64,000 bases of DNA from Paenibacillus sp. SC116 (GCF_024733555.1 NZ_JANIOF010000002.1:496001-560000), one strand, 5' to 3'. Shown: positions 1 through 9,879, numbered from the stretch's first letter. The notes: a model not told the origin generated them from the letters alone. Translations and numbers: made by a program.

Positions 1-1
1 T

Positions 2-2330
2 GCACAATCAAAGGTGTTTATCGGTGGAGTAGAAACAACGACGACATTCCGTTCTGGAACTGAGCTTCGTGCCGTTGTACCGGCAAGAGCAACAGCAGGA
101 ACAGTAGATGTGAGAGTAGTTATTGGCAACGGAAAAGATGCAACATTGACACAATCGTTTACGTATGAAGAGCCAGTAATCGTGCCTCCAACAGTAACAA
201 GTGTAACACCAAATGAGGGACTGAAAACAGGCGGCTATTGGACTAAGGTAGTGGGAACGAACTTCGAACAAGGTACGAAAGTTACCTTTAATGGTGTAGC
301 AGCAGAGAAGTTTTTTGTTTCTAAAACAGAGCTGGATGTAAGAGTACCAGCAAGTGCATTAGCAGGAGCAGTAGATGTAGAAGCTGTGAATCCAGATGGA
401 GGAACAGGCAAGCTGGAAAAGGGCTTCACGTATACAGATCCAGCAGATATTCTACCAACAGTGACTGGCATAGCGCCGAACAAAGGCTTGACGAAAGGCG
501 GCTATGAAGTTGTTGTAACGGGAACAAACTTTGATCCGCAATCAAAGGTGTCTATCGGTGGAGTAGAAACAACAACGACATTCCGTTCTGCAACTGAGCT
601 TCGAGCGGTTGTACCAGCAAGAGCAACAGCAGGAACAGTAGATGTAAGAGTGGTTATTGGCAATGGCAAAGATGCAACATTGTCACAATCCTTTACGTAT
701 GAAGAGCCAGTAATCGTGCCTCCAACGGTAACAAGTGTAACGCCAAATGAGGGGTTAAAAGCAGGCGGCTACTGGATTAAAGTAGTGGGAACGAACTTCG
801 AACAAGGAACGAAAGTTACTATTAATGGTGTAACAGTACCTGAGAAGTTTTTCGTTTCTAAAACAGAGTTGGATGTAAGAGTACCAGCAAGTACAGTAGC
901 AGGAGCAGTAGATGTAGAGGTTTTGAATCCAGATACTGGAAGTGGAAAACTGGATAAAGGCTTTACGTATACAGAACCAGCAGTGATTGAACCAACTGTA
1001 ACAGCCGTAGCACCAAATAAAGGTTTGACGAAAGGCGGCTACGAGGTTGTTGTAACAGGAACAAACTTCGATGCACAATCGAAGGTGTTTATCGGTGGAG
1101 TGGAGGCAACAACAACATTCCGTTCCGCAACTGAGCTTCGAGCGGCTGTACCAGCAACAACAACAGCAGGAACAGTAGATGTAAGAGTGGTTATTGGCAA
1201 TGGCAAAGATGCAACATTGTCACAATCGTTTACGTATGAAGAGCCAGTAATCGTACCTCCTACGGTAACAAGTGTAACGCCAAATGAGGGACTAAAAGCA
1301 GGTGGCTATTGGATTAAGGTAGTGGGTACAAACTTTAATGAAGGAACAAAGGTTACCATTAATGGTGTAGCAACTGAAAGTTATTTCATTTCGAGTACAG
1401 CATTGGATGTAAGAGTACCAGCAAGTACAGTAGCAGGAGCAGTAGATGTAGAAGCTTTGAATCCGGATACTGGAACAGGCAAACTGGGTAAAGGTTTCAC
1501 GTATACAGAGCCAGCAGCTGTTCAACCAACAGTGACAGCTGTAGCACCAAATAAAGGCTTAACAAGAGGTGGCTATGAGGTTGTTGTAACAGGAACAAAC
1601 TTTGATCCACAATCCAAGGTATTTATTGGTGGAGTGGAGGCAACAACAACATTCCGTTCCGCAACTGAGCTTCGTGCGGCTGTACCAGCAGCAACAACAG
1701 CAGGAATAGTAGATGTAAGAGTAGTTATTGGCAACGGCAAAGATGCAACATTGGCACAATCGTTTACGTATGAAGCACCAGTAATCGTGTCTCCTACGGT
1801 AACAAGTGTAACACCAAATGAGGGATTAAAAGCAGGTGGCTACTGGATTAAAGCAGTGGGAACCAACTTTAAAGAAGGTATCAAAGTTACGATTAATGGT
1901 GTCGCTAGCGAAAGTTATTATATTTCGAGCACAGCGTTGGATGTAAGAGTACCAGCAAGTGCAATAGCAGGAGCAGTAGATGTAGAAGTTACAAATCCAG
2001 ATAGCGGAACAGGTAAGCTGGATAAAGGCTTCACTTACACAGAGCCAGCAGCTATTCAACCAACAGTGATAGCTATAGCACCAAATAAAGGCTTAACAAG
2101 AGGCGGCTATGAGGTTGTTGTAACAGGAACAAACTTCGATGCACAATCTAAGGTATTTATTGATGGGGTAGAAGCAACAACAACATTCCGTTCTGGAACT
2201 GAGCTTCGTGCGGCTGTACCAGCAAGAGCAACAGCAGGAACGGTAGACGTAAGAGTAGTTATTGGCAACGGCAAAGATGCAACATTGTCACAATCGTTTA
2301 CGTATGAAGAGCCAGTAATTGTAGGACCGA
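2..2330 (+). repeat. 534-bp tandem DNA repeat encoding paired TIG domains
   Basis: The same coding sequence recurs with equivalent codons at 14, 548, 1085, 1619 and 2153, giving periods of 534, 537, 534 and 534 bp (178-179 residues, two TIG domains per unit). The units are nearly identical over long stretches at DNA level, so array length is likely to vary between strains by unequal recombination, and short-read assembly could collapse it. Confidence 0.85.
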
Positions 2331-3118
2331 CAGTCACTGCTCTAACTCCAAATGAAGGAGTGAAGACAGGTGGTTATTGGATTAAGGTAGAAGGAACAAA
2401 CTTTAAAGATGGAGTTAAAGTCTCTATTAATGGAGTAGATTCTGAGACTTGGTTGTTGTCTTCGACTTTACTTGAAGTAAAAGTACCAGCAAGCCCTACA
2501 ATAGGAGCAGTAGATGTTAAAGTTGTGAACAGAGATGGCGGAGCTGTGACAGCTCAACAAAAGTTCACTTATAAAGAACCAAGCAGCAATAATGCAAATG
2601 CACCAACTATAGCAGGTGTAACGCCTAACAGTGGTACTAAGACAGGTGGCTACTGGATTATTATTAAAGGAACGAATTTCGATGGAGATACGAAGGCCTT
2701 TATTAATGGTGTTGCTGCGGAAACATGGTACTTGTCTAAAACAGATCTTGAAGTGAGAGTACCAGCAAATGCAAATGCTGGATCTGTAGAAGTTAAAGTC
2801 GTGAATAAAAATGGTCAAGCAAAACTTGATAATGGCTTTACGTATACTGAAATCCAATTGAAGACACCAAACATTACTGAAGTTAGTCCTAATCGTGGTA
2901 GTGTCAGAGGTGGAAATTGGATTTATGTTCGAGGAACTAATTTCGAAAGTTCTACGAAAGTATTTGTTAACGGAGTACTAGCAGAGAGTTACTATATGTC
3001 TCCAACGCAAATAGAAATTAGAGTTCCAGCAAGTTCAACAGCAGGGCAAGTAGAAGTGAAAGTTGTTAATAACAACGGAACATCACACACGTTGAGCAAT
3101 GGTTATACGTACCAGTAA
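2..3118 (+). CDS. Multi-TIG/IPT-domain surface protein, C-terminal part (5' end outside window)
   Basis: The frame is open from the first complete codon at position 2, so the gene begins upstream and only the last ~1038 residues are seen. They form about twelve IPT/TIG immunoglobulin-like domains of ~85-90 residues; the first is incomplete. Two types alternate. One carries PNKGLT-GGYEVVVTGTNFD and a TTTFRSATELRA segment. The other carries PNEGLK-GGYWIKVVGTNF and ends in KGFTYTEP. The last three domains are more diverged. The C-terminus is an ordinary TIG domain with no LPXTG, SLH or membrane segment, so any signal peptide or anchor must be upstream. TIG domains are common in secreted or surface proteins; the exact role is unknown. 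A hairpin at 3131-3151 follows, then glycosyltransferases. A glycosylated surface or flagellum-associated protein is an inference from that context only. Confidence 0.85.
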   Translation, partial: AQSKVFIGGVETTTTFRSGTELRAVVPARATAGTVDVRVVIGNGKDATLTQSFTYEEPVIVPPTVTSVTPNEGLKTGGYWTKVVGTNFEQGTKVTFNGVAAEKFFVSKTELDVRVPASALAGAVDVEAVNPDGGTGKLEKGFTYTDPADILPTVTGIAPNKGLTKGGYEVVVTGTNFDPQSKVSIGGVETTTTFRSATELRAVVPARATAGTVDVRVVIGNGKDATLSQSFTYEEPVIVPPTVTSVTPNEGLKAGGYWIKVVGTNFEQGTKVTINGVTVPEKFFVSKTELDVRVPASTVAGAVDVEVLNPDTGSGKLDKGFTYTEPAVIEPTVTAVAPNKGLTKGGYEVVVTGTNFDAQSKVFIGGVEATTTFRSATELRAAVPATTTAGTVDVRVVIGNGKDATLSQSFTYEEPVIVPPTVTSVTPNEGLKAGGYWIKVVGTNFNEGTKVTINGVATESYFISSTALDVRVPASTVAGAVDVEALNPDTGTGKLGKGFTYTEPAAVQPTVTAVAPNKGLTRGGYEVVVTGTNFDPQSKVFIGGVEATTTFRSATELRAAVPAATTAGIVDVRVVIGNGKDATLAQSFTYEAPVIVSPTVTSVTPNEGLKAGGYWIKAVGTNFKEGIKVTINGVASESYYISSTALDVRVPASAIAGAVDVEVTNPDSGTGKLDKGFTYTEPAAIQPTVIAIAPNKGLTRGGYEVVVTGTNFDAQSKVFIDGVEATTTFRSGTELRAAVPARATAGTVDVRVVIGNGKDATLSQSFTYEEPVIVGPTVTALTPNEGVKTGGYWIKVEGTNFKDGVKVSINGVDSETWLLSSTLLEVKVPASPTIGAVDVKVVNRDGGAVTAQQKFTYKEPSSNNANAPTIAGVTPNSGTKTGGYWIIIKGTNFDGDTKAFINGVAAETWYLSKTDLEVRVPANANAGSVEVKVVNKNGQAKLDNGFTYTEIQLKTPNITEVSPNRGSVRGGNWIYVRGTNFESSTKVFVNGVLAESYYMSPTQIEIRVPASSTAGQVEVKVVNNNGTSHTLSNGYTYQ

Positions 3119-3130
3119 GGAAGTGGAATG

Positions 3131-3160
3131 AGCAGGTGCTTTGCACCTGCTCTCTTTCTA
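3131..3160 (+). terminator. Weak hairpin terminator after the TIG-repeat gene
   Basis: A perfect 9-bp stem (AGCAGGTGC / GCACCTGCT) with a 3-nt loop is followed by a pyrimidine-rich but interrupted tail, CTCTTTCTACTT. It lies between the TIG gene stop and the ribosome binding site of the next gene, so it may only reduce readthrough into the glycosyltransferases. Confidence 0.5.
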
Positions 3161-3179
3161 CTTAAAGGAGGTAAATAGA

Positions 3180-4283
3180 TTGTTTCCTATTTCATTGTGT
3201 ATGATAGTCAAAAATGAAGAAAAACATATTGTAGCTGCATTGGAATCCGTGAAGTCTTTAGTAAATGAAATCATTGTGCTTGATACGGGCTCTACAGATG
3301 ATACTGTTTCATTGGCAGAACGTTTAGGAGCGCGTGTATTTGTTGAAGTGTGGGACAATGACTTTGCAAGCATGAGAAATACATGCATATCTTATGCGAC
3401 CCAGCCGTTTATTTTTGTTATGGACGCGGATGAGCGTCTTGGTACATTTGATAGCAAAGTGTTGCAACGCTTATTAGAACAGATGATGGGACGGTCGGAT
3501 AGTGCAGCACAGGTAAAGATACAAAGTTATACTCAGTCTGGAGAGATATCTGAATCGTCGATTGTAAGACTGTTTCCTAATTCAGCGTCTTATAAATATG
3601 TGGGCAGAATACATGAACAATTGGAGTCTAGCAGTAAGATGATTCATAAATACGACTCGGGTATTGTTCTTGAACATTATGGCTATCAAGAGCAAGAAAT
3701 TATCGAAAAAAATAAGTACAACCGAAATCTTGATCTGCTTTTTCAATGTCTGCGAGATAATCCTGACGATGGATATACGTGGTTTCAAATTGGAAGAACA
3801 TACTATGTAATGAAAGATTTTGAGAAGGCAGAGGATGCATTGGAGAGATGTATGGCGTTAGTCTCCAAGAGTATGCCGCCGTATTTAAGCAGTGTATATT
3901 TACATCTAGGATACTCTCACATCAAATTAAAGAAATGGACAAGATTCTTTGAATGTGTTGGGGAGGCTATTGAATTGTACCCGGACTTTACCGATGTATA
4001 TTATATGTACGGTACGGGTCTGATAGAGTCTAAAAATCCTGAATGGTTTCCTCTCATTCCGCAAGCGATGATGAGCTGTTTGGAACTAGGAGAAGTAACA
4101 AATCCAATTTATGAGACAGTAGTAGGAGTAGGGAGTTTCAAAGCACTATATAACTTAGGGCTTTATTGTGAGGTTACAGGCGATGAAAAGAGTGCTCTGT
4201 CCTATTATGAGAAAAGTCTTTCAATTGGTTTTGAGCAGGCTAGAGACAGTATTGACAGAATATTAAACAAGAGGAAGGTATGA
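3180..4283 (+). CDS. Family 2 glycosyltransferase with C-terminal TPR region
   Basis: A 367-residue cytoplasmic GT2 enzyme. The N-terminus carries the SLCMIVKNEE nucleotide-sugar binding segment, then an LDTGSTDDT motif and an acidic MDADE (DXD-like) motif near residue 85. The second half is helical with tetratricopeptide-like units, for example around YTWFQIGRTYYVMKDFEKAEDALE. The start is taken as TTG at 3180 because AAAGGAGG at 3164-3171 sits 8 nt upstream; the longer open frame from 3141 would read through the terminator hairpin. It is 3 nt upstream of a second enzyme of the same type, so the two are co-transcribed. GT2-TPR proteins of this kind often modify surface proteins, including flagellin, in Firmicutes. 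Donor and acceptor cannot be read from the sequence. Confidence 0.85.
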   Translation: MFPISLCMIVKNEEKHIVAALESVKSLVNEIIVLDTGSTDDTVSLAERLGARVFVEVWDNDFASMRNTCISYATQPFIFVMDADERLGTFDSKVLQRLLEQMMGRSDSAAQVKIQSYTQSGEISESSIVRLFPNSASYKYVGRIHEQLESSSKMIHKYDSGIVLEHYGYQEQEIIEKNKYNRNLDLLFQCLRDNPDDGYTWFQIGRTYYVMKDFEKAEDALERCMALVSKSMPPYLSSVYLHLGYSHIKLKKWTRFFECVGEAIELYPDFTDVYYMYGTGLIESKNPEWFPLIPQAMMSCLELGEVTNPIYETVVGVGSFKALYNLGLYCEVTGDEKSALSYYEKSLSIGFEQARDSIDRILNKRKV

Positions 4284-4286
4284 ATA

Positions 4287-6140
4287 ATGCCATCAAGTAC
4301 TGTTTCATTGTGTATGATTGTCAAAAATGAGGAGCAATATTTAGAACGTTGTTTGAAAAGTGTTGAAGGTATTGTGGATGAAATTATAATTGTCGATACT
4401 GGATCCACGGATCAGACCAAATATATAGCCAGTAAATATACTAATCGAATCTATGACTTCGATTGGAATGAAAATTTTTCGGAAGCGCGTAACTTTGCTA
4501 TTCAACATGCAACATCTAATTATATTCTTCAATTAGACGCCGATGAGGTTTTGGTTGATGATAATAATGATATTCGCTCAGGTTTAGATAAAGATTTTTA
4601 TCAAATTCGAATAAGGAACAAGCTTGCTTCAGGCAATTTTATGGTTCATCAATTTATACGATTATTCAGAAATATTCCTGAATATAAATATGAAGGTGCT
4701 TTGCATGAACAAATCAAGGTAAATCCAGACGAAGAGACCTGGGCATTGCTATCTTGTATGATTGATCATGACGGGTATCAGGATGAAGTTGTTGCTTCGA
4801 AGGGGAAAATTCAACGCAACAGAACCATTATTATGAACGAAATCGAAAAAGATCCAAGTGCATTTAATTACCATAACCTTGGTTCACAGTATATGATGGA
4901 AGAGAATTATACGAACGCTTTGGAAGCTTTCAAGAAATCTTATTCCTTGGGGAGTAATTACACCTTCTCCAAAAAGGTAGTGCTTGAAATCATGTTCTGT
5001 TTAATGGAATTAAACAGAGTGGAAGAGGCTATACAAATAGGCGAAGATATCGTACAGATATATTCGGAGTCATCGACTCTACATTACGTTCTTGGAATGG
5101 CATATATGCATGTTGGCTATTTCAAAGATGCGGAAAGATGCTTCATAGCATGTACTGAAATTGATGAAGACACTATCGTGCAAGAGCTTCATCATTATGA
5201 AGGAGCAAATACCTTTTTAGCATGGGAGCAGTTAGCTAGCATTTATATGAATGAGGGTGATAGGGAACAAGCTAATCGCTATCTTGTTCGTGCAATTCAG
5301 GCAGCTCCTGATTCCATGGCTTTATTAGAAAGGCTATTGAATGTACATCTTAATACGAATCCGGTTATACTACTAGACTTATTGATTCAATTATGGCCAC
5401 AAGACCACAATCGCTATGTCGCTATTATCAATCATTTGTATACCGTAAGACATCCTGTGCTCTCACAGTTCCTTTACCATTTAAAAATAAATGTAGCCTA
5501 CCCAGCATCTGTGTTTGTGCATATTATTCGAGGCAGCTATGAGCAAGCTGGTTGGAAATTGCTCGAACATGAACAGAGTATGAATATAGAATCGATATAC
5601 GATATTGTATTATTGAGTGTCCTTCAGAACAATGCTGGATTATGGGATAGATATAAAAATAAGCTGGGCTTGGATCAAGCGGATTCGAAATGGCTTGACA
5701 GTCTATTGATGGGCGGATCAATTAAAGAAAGCGAATATTCTCCTATAGTAATTGGCCTGTGGAGACAATTAGTTAAAGATTTGCTGCATCTTCAAAAATA
5801 TGATGAAATAGAACGATTGATGCGTTCCGAGTTAAATGCTGAACTTAGATATACTGCAAGTGAACAATTTTTTGATTTTGGTTTCTACGAACTTGCGTTA
5901 GATATAATAACTGAAAGTAGTAGCAATGATGTGAACTATAAGGTTTATATGTTAGCCGGTAAATCGTTGGAGAGAATAGGAAGTATAGAAGACGCAAATT
6001 ATTATTACAAACAGGCTAATCGTATTCATTCAAGTATGGAAACCTTGTATCCCATTTGGAGAACGTCAAATACAGAAGCGCGGTTACAAGTAATTAAGGA
6101 TATTAACAAATTATCTATTCAATCGAAATGGATTCAATAA
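4287..6140 (+). CDS. Family 2 glycosyltransferase with long TPR C-terminus
   Basis: A 617-residue paralogue of the preceding enzyme. Residues ~1-200 are the GT2 domain, with SLCMIVKNEE, VDTGSTDQT and the LDADE metal/nucleotide motif. From ~residue 190 onward the protein is a helical TPR array (NYHNLGSQYMMEENYTNALE is a clear unit), continuing in more degenerate form to the C-terminus. The ATG at 4287 follows GAGGAAGG at 4271-4278 with 8 nt spacing, and the gene starts 3 nt after its neighbour's stop, so the pair forms an operon. A strong terminator at 6208-6238 ends the unit. The role is likely protein or surface-glycan glycosylation; the substrate is unknown. Confidence 0.85.
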   Translation: MPSSTVSLCMIVKNEEQYLERCLKSVEGIVDEIIIVDTGSTDQTKYIASKYTNRIYDFDWNENFSEARNFAIQHATSNYILQLDADEVLVDDNNDIRSGLDKDFYQIRIRNKLASGNFMVHQFIRLFRNIPEYKYEGALHEQIKVNPDEETWALLSCMIDHDGYQDEVVASKGKIQRNRTIIMNEIEKDPSAFNYHNLGSQYMMEENYTNALEAFKKSYSLGSNYTFSKKVVLEIMFCLMELNRVEEAIQIGEDIVQIYSESSTLHYVLGMAYMHVGYFKDAERCFIACTEIDEDTIVQELHHYEGANTFLAWEQLASIYMNEGDREQANRYLVRAIQAAPDSMALLERLLNVHLNTNPVILLDLLIQLWPQDHNRYVAIINHLYTVRHPVLSQFLYHLKINVAYPASVFVHIIRGSYEQAGWKLLEHEQSMNIESIYDIVLLSVLQNNAGLWDRYKNKLGLDQADSKWLDSLLMGGSIKESEYSPIVIGLWRQLVKDLLHLQKYDEIERLMRSELNAELRYTASEQFFDFGFYELALDIITESSSNDVNYKVYMLAGKSLERIGSIEDANYYYKQANRIHSSMETLYPIWRTSNTEARLQVIKDINKLSIQSKWIQ

Positions 6141-6207
6141 GGGAATGAGAAAGGTTTAGCCTTTTTAAAATATTAAAGTTGTAGTTAATCTAAATCATTG
6201 TTATATC

Positions 6208-6238
6208 TCAGAGCCTGCATAGGTTCTGATTTTTTTTA
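6208..6238 (+). terminator. Intrinsic terminator after the GT2-TPR pair
   Basis: A 9-bp stem TCAGAGCCT / AGGTTCTGA (one G-U pair) with a GCAT loop is followed by eight to nine T residues. Confidence 0.85.
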
Positions 6239-6287
6239 TAACATAGTGATTATTAGAAGTTACCATGATAAAAAGTAACAAGTACGT

Positions 6288-6314
6288 TATACATGGTAGG
6301 TCTTTTACCGATAA
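6288..6314 (+). promoter_or_regulatory. Candidate sigma-D-type promoter
   Basis: TATA at 6288-6291, 15 nt, then ACCGATAA at 6307-6314, compared with the sigma-D (FliA-type) consensus TAAA-N15-GCCGATAA. One mismatch lies in each element. The -10-like element also sits inside a TCTTTTA/TAAAAGA inverted repeat at 6301-6318. The start codon of the TPR-GT-FkbM gene lies about 50 nt downstream. Confidence 0.4.
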
Positions 6315-6365
6315 AAGATACATCAGCAATTTTACACTGTGCTTTGCTAAGAGATTGGAGTCAAT

Positions 6366-9300
6366 ATGATGAGACCTAGTAATGAACTTACGACCATTCA
6401 AGAGAAGTTGAAAGAAACAATAATAAACCATATTCAAACATTTGAATTAGAGATAGCGAAATCTATTATTACGGAATATGAAAAAATAAATGCTGTTGAC
6501 TATAGTATATATTGCTTTAAAGGAATCATCGCACACATGGAGAGGGATTTGCTGAGTGCCATTGAATGCTATAAACAAGGGATAAAGCTCAATCCTACAG
6601 ATGTTGATTTGCATTATAATCTCGGCTGTGTGTATGTTGAGAACGGTCAGAAAGCATTGGCATATAGAGAATTTGATAAAGTGATAAAATTAACAAATGA
6701 TGAAACGATTCAAAGTGAAGCAAAAGAGAAAATAGGTGAACTTGGCGAAATCGAATTATTAGCTGCTGCTAGTAGTAAGCGAGTGCTTATCGTAGCACAT
6801 ATTTTTCCGCCTGTAGGAGGGTCAGGTGTACAACGGACTTTGAAGTTTGTTAAATACCTGCAGGGAAATGGTTGGGAACCTATTGTTGTTACGGTAGGGA
6901 AAACGCAATACCCACTTACTGATTCCACATTGTTGAAGGAAGTACCGGATAATATCGAGATTATAAGAGTAGACGAGCCAGAGCTGCAACCTGATCAAGA
7001 TGAGATAGCTCAATTGTTCCAATTGTATAGTAATGTAGTAAACCGTAAAGAAGTAATGGACGAGTTTCTAGAATCCATTGATAACTATGCTGATAATTAC
7101 TTGCTTCCAGACGCTTATGTATTATGGGCTATGAAAGCTATTAAACAAATAAAAGAACAATATGGATATGATGATTTTGATTTAATATATACAACTTCTG
7201 GACCATACTCGGATCACATCATTGGTTATGAATTGAAAAAGCATTTTAATAAACCGTGGATTGCTGACTTCCGTGATGAGTGGACGAATAATCCATATGC
7301 TTGTTATGAAAAAGATGATCCCAAATACAAAATGGAATTGGCAATGGAGCAGGAGTTAGTTCGCACGGCGGATCACGTCATTACTACAACGCCGCTTGCT
7401 ACTCAAAACTATATAGACATTTTTGATGTTTGCCCGAGTAAGATTTCAACCATAACAAATGGATACGATGAAGAAGATTTTGAGAATTTACCTAGCAATA
7501 CTCGAGCCAGTGAAAAAATGAAAATTTTCCATAATGGATTACTATATTCAATCCGGACGCCTCAAACCTTTTTTGAGGCACTGTCAGAACTGGTGAATAG
7601 CAATCAAATACCAAGAGATAAAATAGAAGTTGGATTTGCTTGGACGGAAGATGAGGAAATTTGGCGTGCCTATGCTGCTGTTCTAGGGCTTGAAGAAATC
7701 GTTCAATTCCACGGATATATGACACATGAGGAAAGTTTGCTGCATGCTTATGAGGCAGATGTCTTACTACTATTAGTTGGAGCTGGAGATAAAAATAAGG
7801 CCATGTATCCAGGGAAAATATTTGAATACTTACGCTTAAATAAGCCTGTACTATCCATGTCCCCTCTAGGAAGTCTATCTGAGCAATTGCTTGAACAGAC
7901 GGGTAGAGGAATAAATACAGACTATAACAATATCAATGGGATTAAGGAATCCATATTGAGACTTTATAAGATGTGGGAAGGAAAAGAGTATTCATTCGAG
8001 GTAACTGAGCAAATAGAGAAGTATGAAAGAAGATATTTAACGAAGCAATTAGCGAATATTTTCGATACGTTACAGCATAAAAAAGAAGAAAAAGTAAAAA
8101 AGAAGAGACTATGTTTTTTCTCTATTAAAGATGGCGATAAATTTTTGTATGATACAATCGATTATTTATCCAACATATACGATGTTAGGAAAGTAATCAT
8201 TCAGAATTTTGATCAAATACAACCAAACATGGAGTGGGCCGACATTTGTTGGTTTGAATGGTGTGATGAATTACTGGAATATGGTTCACAGCTACCTGTA
8301 GCCATGCACAAAAAAATAATTTGCAGAATCCATAGTTATGAAGTGTTTACTAATAAGCCTGCAAGTATAAATTGGATGGTAGTTGATAAGCTTATAGTTG
8401 TCGCTGATCATCTTAAACAAATACTAATAAATAAAGTGCCTCAGATTGAACAACAAGTGGATATTATCACCATTCCAAACGGAGTTAATTTAAAAAAATT
8501 CAAGTGGGATAATCGAGAACATGGCTTCAACATTGCTTATGTTGGATATATGTCCGCTAAAAAAAATCCAATGATGCTTTTGCAAATTGCTTCCAAACTT
8601 AAGAGTATAGATCCGAGATATAAGATTTTTATTGCAGGCGCTTTTCAAGATGAAAAGTTAGAGTATTATTGGAACTATCAAATTAAAGAATTAGGGTTAG
8701 AGGAACATGTAATATTTACTGGATTTCAAATGGATATGAAGAGCTGGCTTGAAGATAAGCATATTCTGCTTTCGACAACGATGCATGAAAGCTTTGGATA
8801 TGGAATTGCTGAAGCGATGGCAAGAGGTATAAAGCCAGTAATACACAACTATGTGTTCAGTAAAGAAACTTGGCCCGAAAAGTATTTGTTCAATACAATA
8901 GATGAAGCCGTTCAATTAATCGTAGCAGATGAATACAATTCAGAAGAATATCATAGTTTTATAGAAGGAAATTATTCTCTTGAGAAACAAATAGACTCAA
9001 CGATGCAATTGCTTGAAAAATTAATGGGTGAAGAAACCGGTGACGGATTAATAGCAAATATTAAATATGACGACTATTCAGTAAAAGTATGTACACCTAA
9101 TCTGTCCGATCATATTCAATATTTATTGGCGAATACAAGACAATTTTATGAATTGCCAATGTTAGAAGATATCAGAAGGAGACTCCCTGCCCAATCTGTT
9201 GTAGTAGATGTCGGTGCGAATATAGGGAATCATAGTTTGTTTTTCGGGAAAATATGCAATACACAGAAAGTGTATAGCTTCGAGCCTTATCTGCCTACGT

Positions 9301-9719
9301 ATCAAATTCTCGAGAAAAACATACAACTTAACCAAATTGAGCATGTAGTTGTTCCATATCTGCTAGCATTGGGGAGTTCGAGAGCCAATGCAAATGTAAA
9401 TGTGGTGAATGATTCTAATATGGGGATGAATAGAATCGTTGAATCAGTGGATGGCGAAATACTCATAGATACATTAGATTCTGTTATTTACAATAGAACA
9501 ACTCGGATTCATATGATCAAAATAGATGTTGAGGGTATGGGAATAGAAGTGCTAAAGGGAGCTGCGAAGATCATTAAACGCGATAATCCTCTCATATATA
9601 TTGAAGCCGAGACGGATAAGGAATTAATAGAGATTAATGACTTATTGTCCCCAGTAGGATACAAAGCTATAGCTTGCTTTAATCATACTCCAACGTACTT
9701 ATTTGAATATCAACAATAA
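6366..9719 (+). CDS. Multidomain TPR / glycosyltransferase / glycosyltransferase / FkbM methyltransferase protein
   Basis: A 1117-residue fusion. Residues ~15-130 are TPR-like (DVDLHYNLGCVYVENGQKA). Residues ~138-570 are a GT-B glycosyltransferase beginning RVLIVAHIFPPVGGSGVQRT, with a family 4-like C-terminal half. Residues ~578-890 form a second GT-B-like module with IPNGVNLKKF and ESFGYGIAEAMARG. Residues ~940-1110 are an FkbM-type SAM methyltransferase with VVDVGANIGNHS, YSFEPY and the IKIDVEGMGIEVLKGA signature. It probably adds two sugars and O-methylates the glycan in the cytoplasm. Two ATGs (6366, 6369) follow GGAG at 6357-6360; 6369 has the better 8-nt spacing. It is a monocistronic unit between terminators, with a sigma-D-like element upstream. 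The acceptor is unknown; flagellin is plausible from the FliB neighbour. Confidence 0.8.
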   Translation: MMRPSNELTTIQEKLKETIINHIQTFELEIAKSIITEYEKINAVDYSIYCFKGIIAHMERDLLSAIECYKQGIKLNPTDVDLHYNLGCVYVENGQKALAYREFDKVIKLTNDETIQSEAKEKIGELGEIELLAAASSKRVLIVAHIFPPVGGSGVQRTLKFVKYLQGNGWEPIVVTVGKTQYPLTDSTLLKEVPDNIEIIRVDEPELQPDQDEIAQLFQLYSNVVNRKEVMDEFLESIDNYADNYLLPDAYVLWAMKAIKQIKEQYGYDDFDLIYTTSGPYSDHIIGYELKKHFNKPWIADFRDEWTNNPYACYEKDDPKYKMELAMEQELVRTADHVITTTPLATQNYIDIFDVCPSKISTITNGYDEEDFENLPSNTRASEKMKIFHNGLLYSIRTPQTFFEALSELVNSNQIPRDKIEVGFAWTEDEEIWRAYAAVLGLEEIVQFHGYMTHEESLLHAYEADVLLLLVGAGDKNKAMYPGKIFEYLRLNKPVLSMSPLGSLSEQLLEQTGRGINTDYNNINGIKESILRLYKMWEGKEYSFEVTEQIEKYERRYLTKQLANIFDTLQHKKEEKVKKKRLCFFSIKDGDKFLYDTIDYLSNIYDVRKVIIQNFDQIQPNMEWADICWFEWCDELLEYGSQLPVAMHKKIICRIHSYEVFTNKPASINWMVVDKLIVVADHLKQILINKVPQIEQQVDIITIPNGVNLKKFKWDNREHGFNIAYVGYMSAKKNPMMLLQIASKLKSIDPRYKIFIAGAFQDEKLEYYWNYQIKELGLEEHVIFTGFQMDMKSWLEDKHILLSTTMHESFGYGIAEAMARGIKPVIHNYVFSKETWPEKYLFNTIDEAVQLIVADEYNSEEYHSFIEGNYSLEKQIDSTMQLLEKLMGEETGDGLIANIKYDDYSVKVCTPNLSDHIQYLLANTRQFYELPMLEDIRRRLPAQSVVVDVGANIGNHSLFFGKICNTQKVYSFEPYLPTYQILEKNIQLNQIEHVVVPYLLALGSSRANANVNVVNDSNMGMNRIVESVDGEILIDTLDSVIYNRTTRIHMIKIDVEGMGIEVLKGAAKIIKRDNPLIYIEAETDKELIEINDLLSPVGYKAIACFNHTPTYLFEYQQ

Positions 9720-9840
9720 ACAGCATGTTGAAATTGGGAGCTGTGGGAGTCATTTAAAACCTATGTTCCTAATAAAAGCTGATATATGGCTGAACTCTTG
9801 ATTTAGTATGAACGGTTGAAAAAACATATGTCCAGTAAGA

Positions 9841-9872
9841 AATGGTGTCTGTATTTGCAGGCACCATTTTTT
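9841..9872 (+). terminator. Intrinsic terminator after the TPR-GT-FkbM gene
   Basis: An 11-bp stem from AATGGTGTCTG to CAGGCACCATT (one U-G pair) with a 6-nt loop runs into six T residues. Confidence 0.85.
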
Positions 9873-9879
9873 GTGCTCT

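Noticed and set aside
2-2330. Could the repeats be a CRISPR array?
   Set aside because: The units are 534 bp, coding and in frame, without short direct repeats and unique spacers. No cas genes are present.
8-2857. Several minus-strand open frames of 60-130 codons across the TIG-repeat gene
   Set aside because: They recur with the DNA repeat, give Cys/Tyr-rich nonsense sequences and have no ribosome binding sites. They are shadows of the plus-strand gene.
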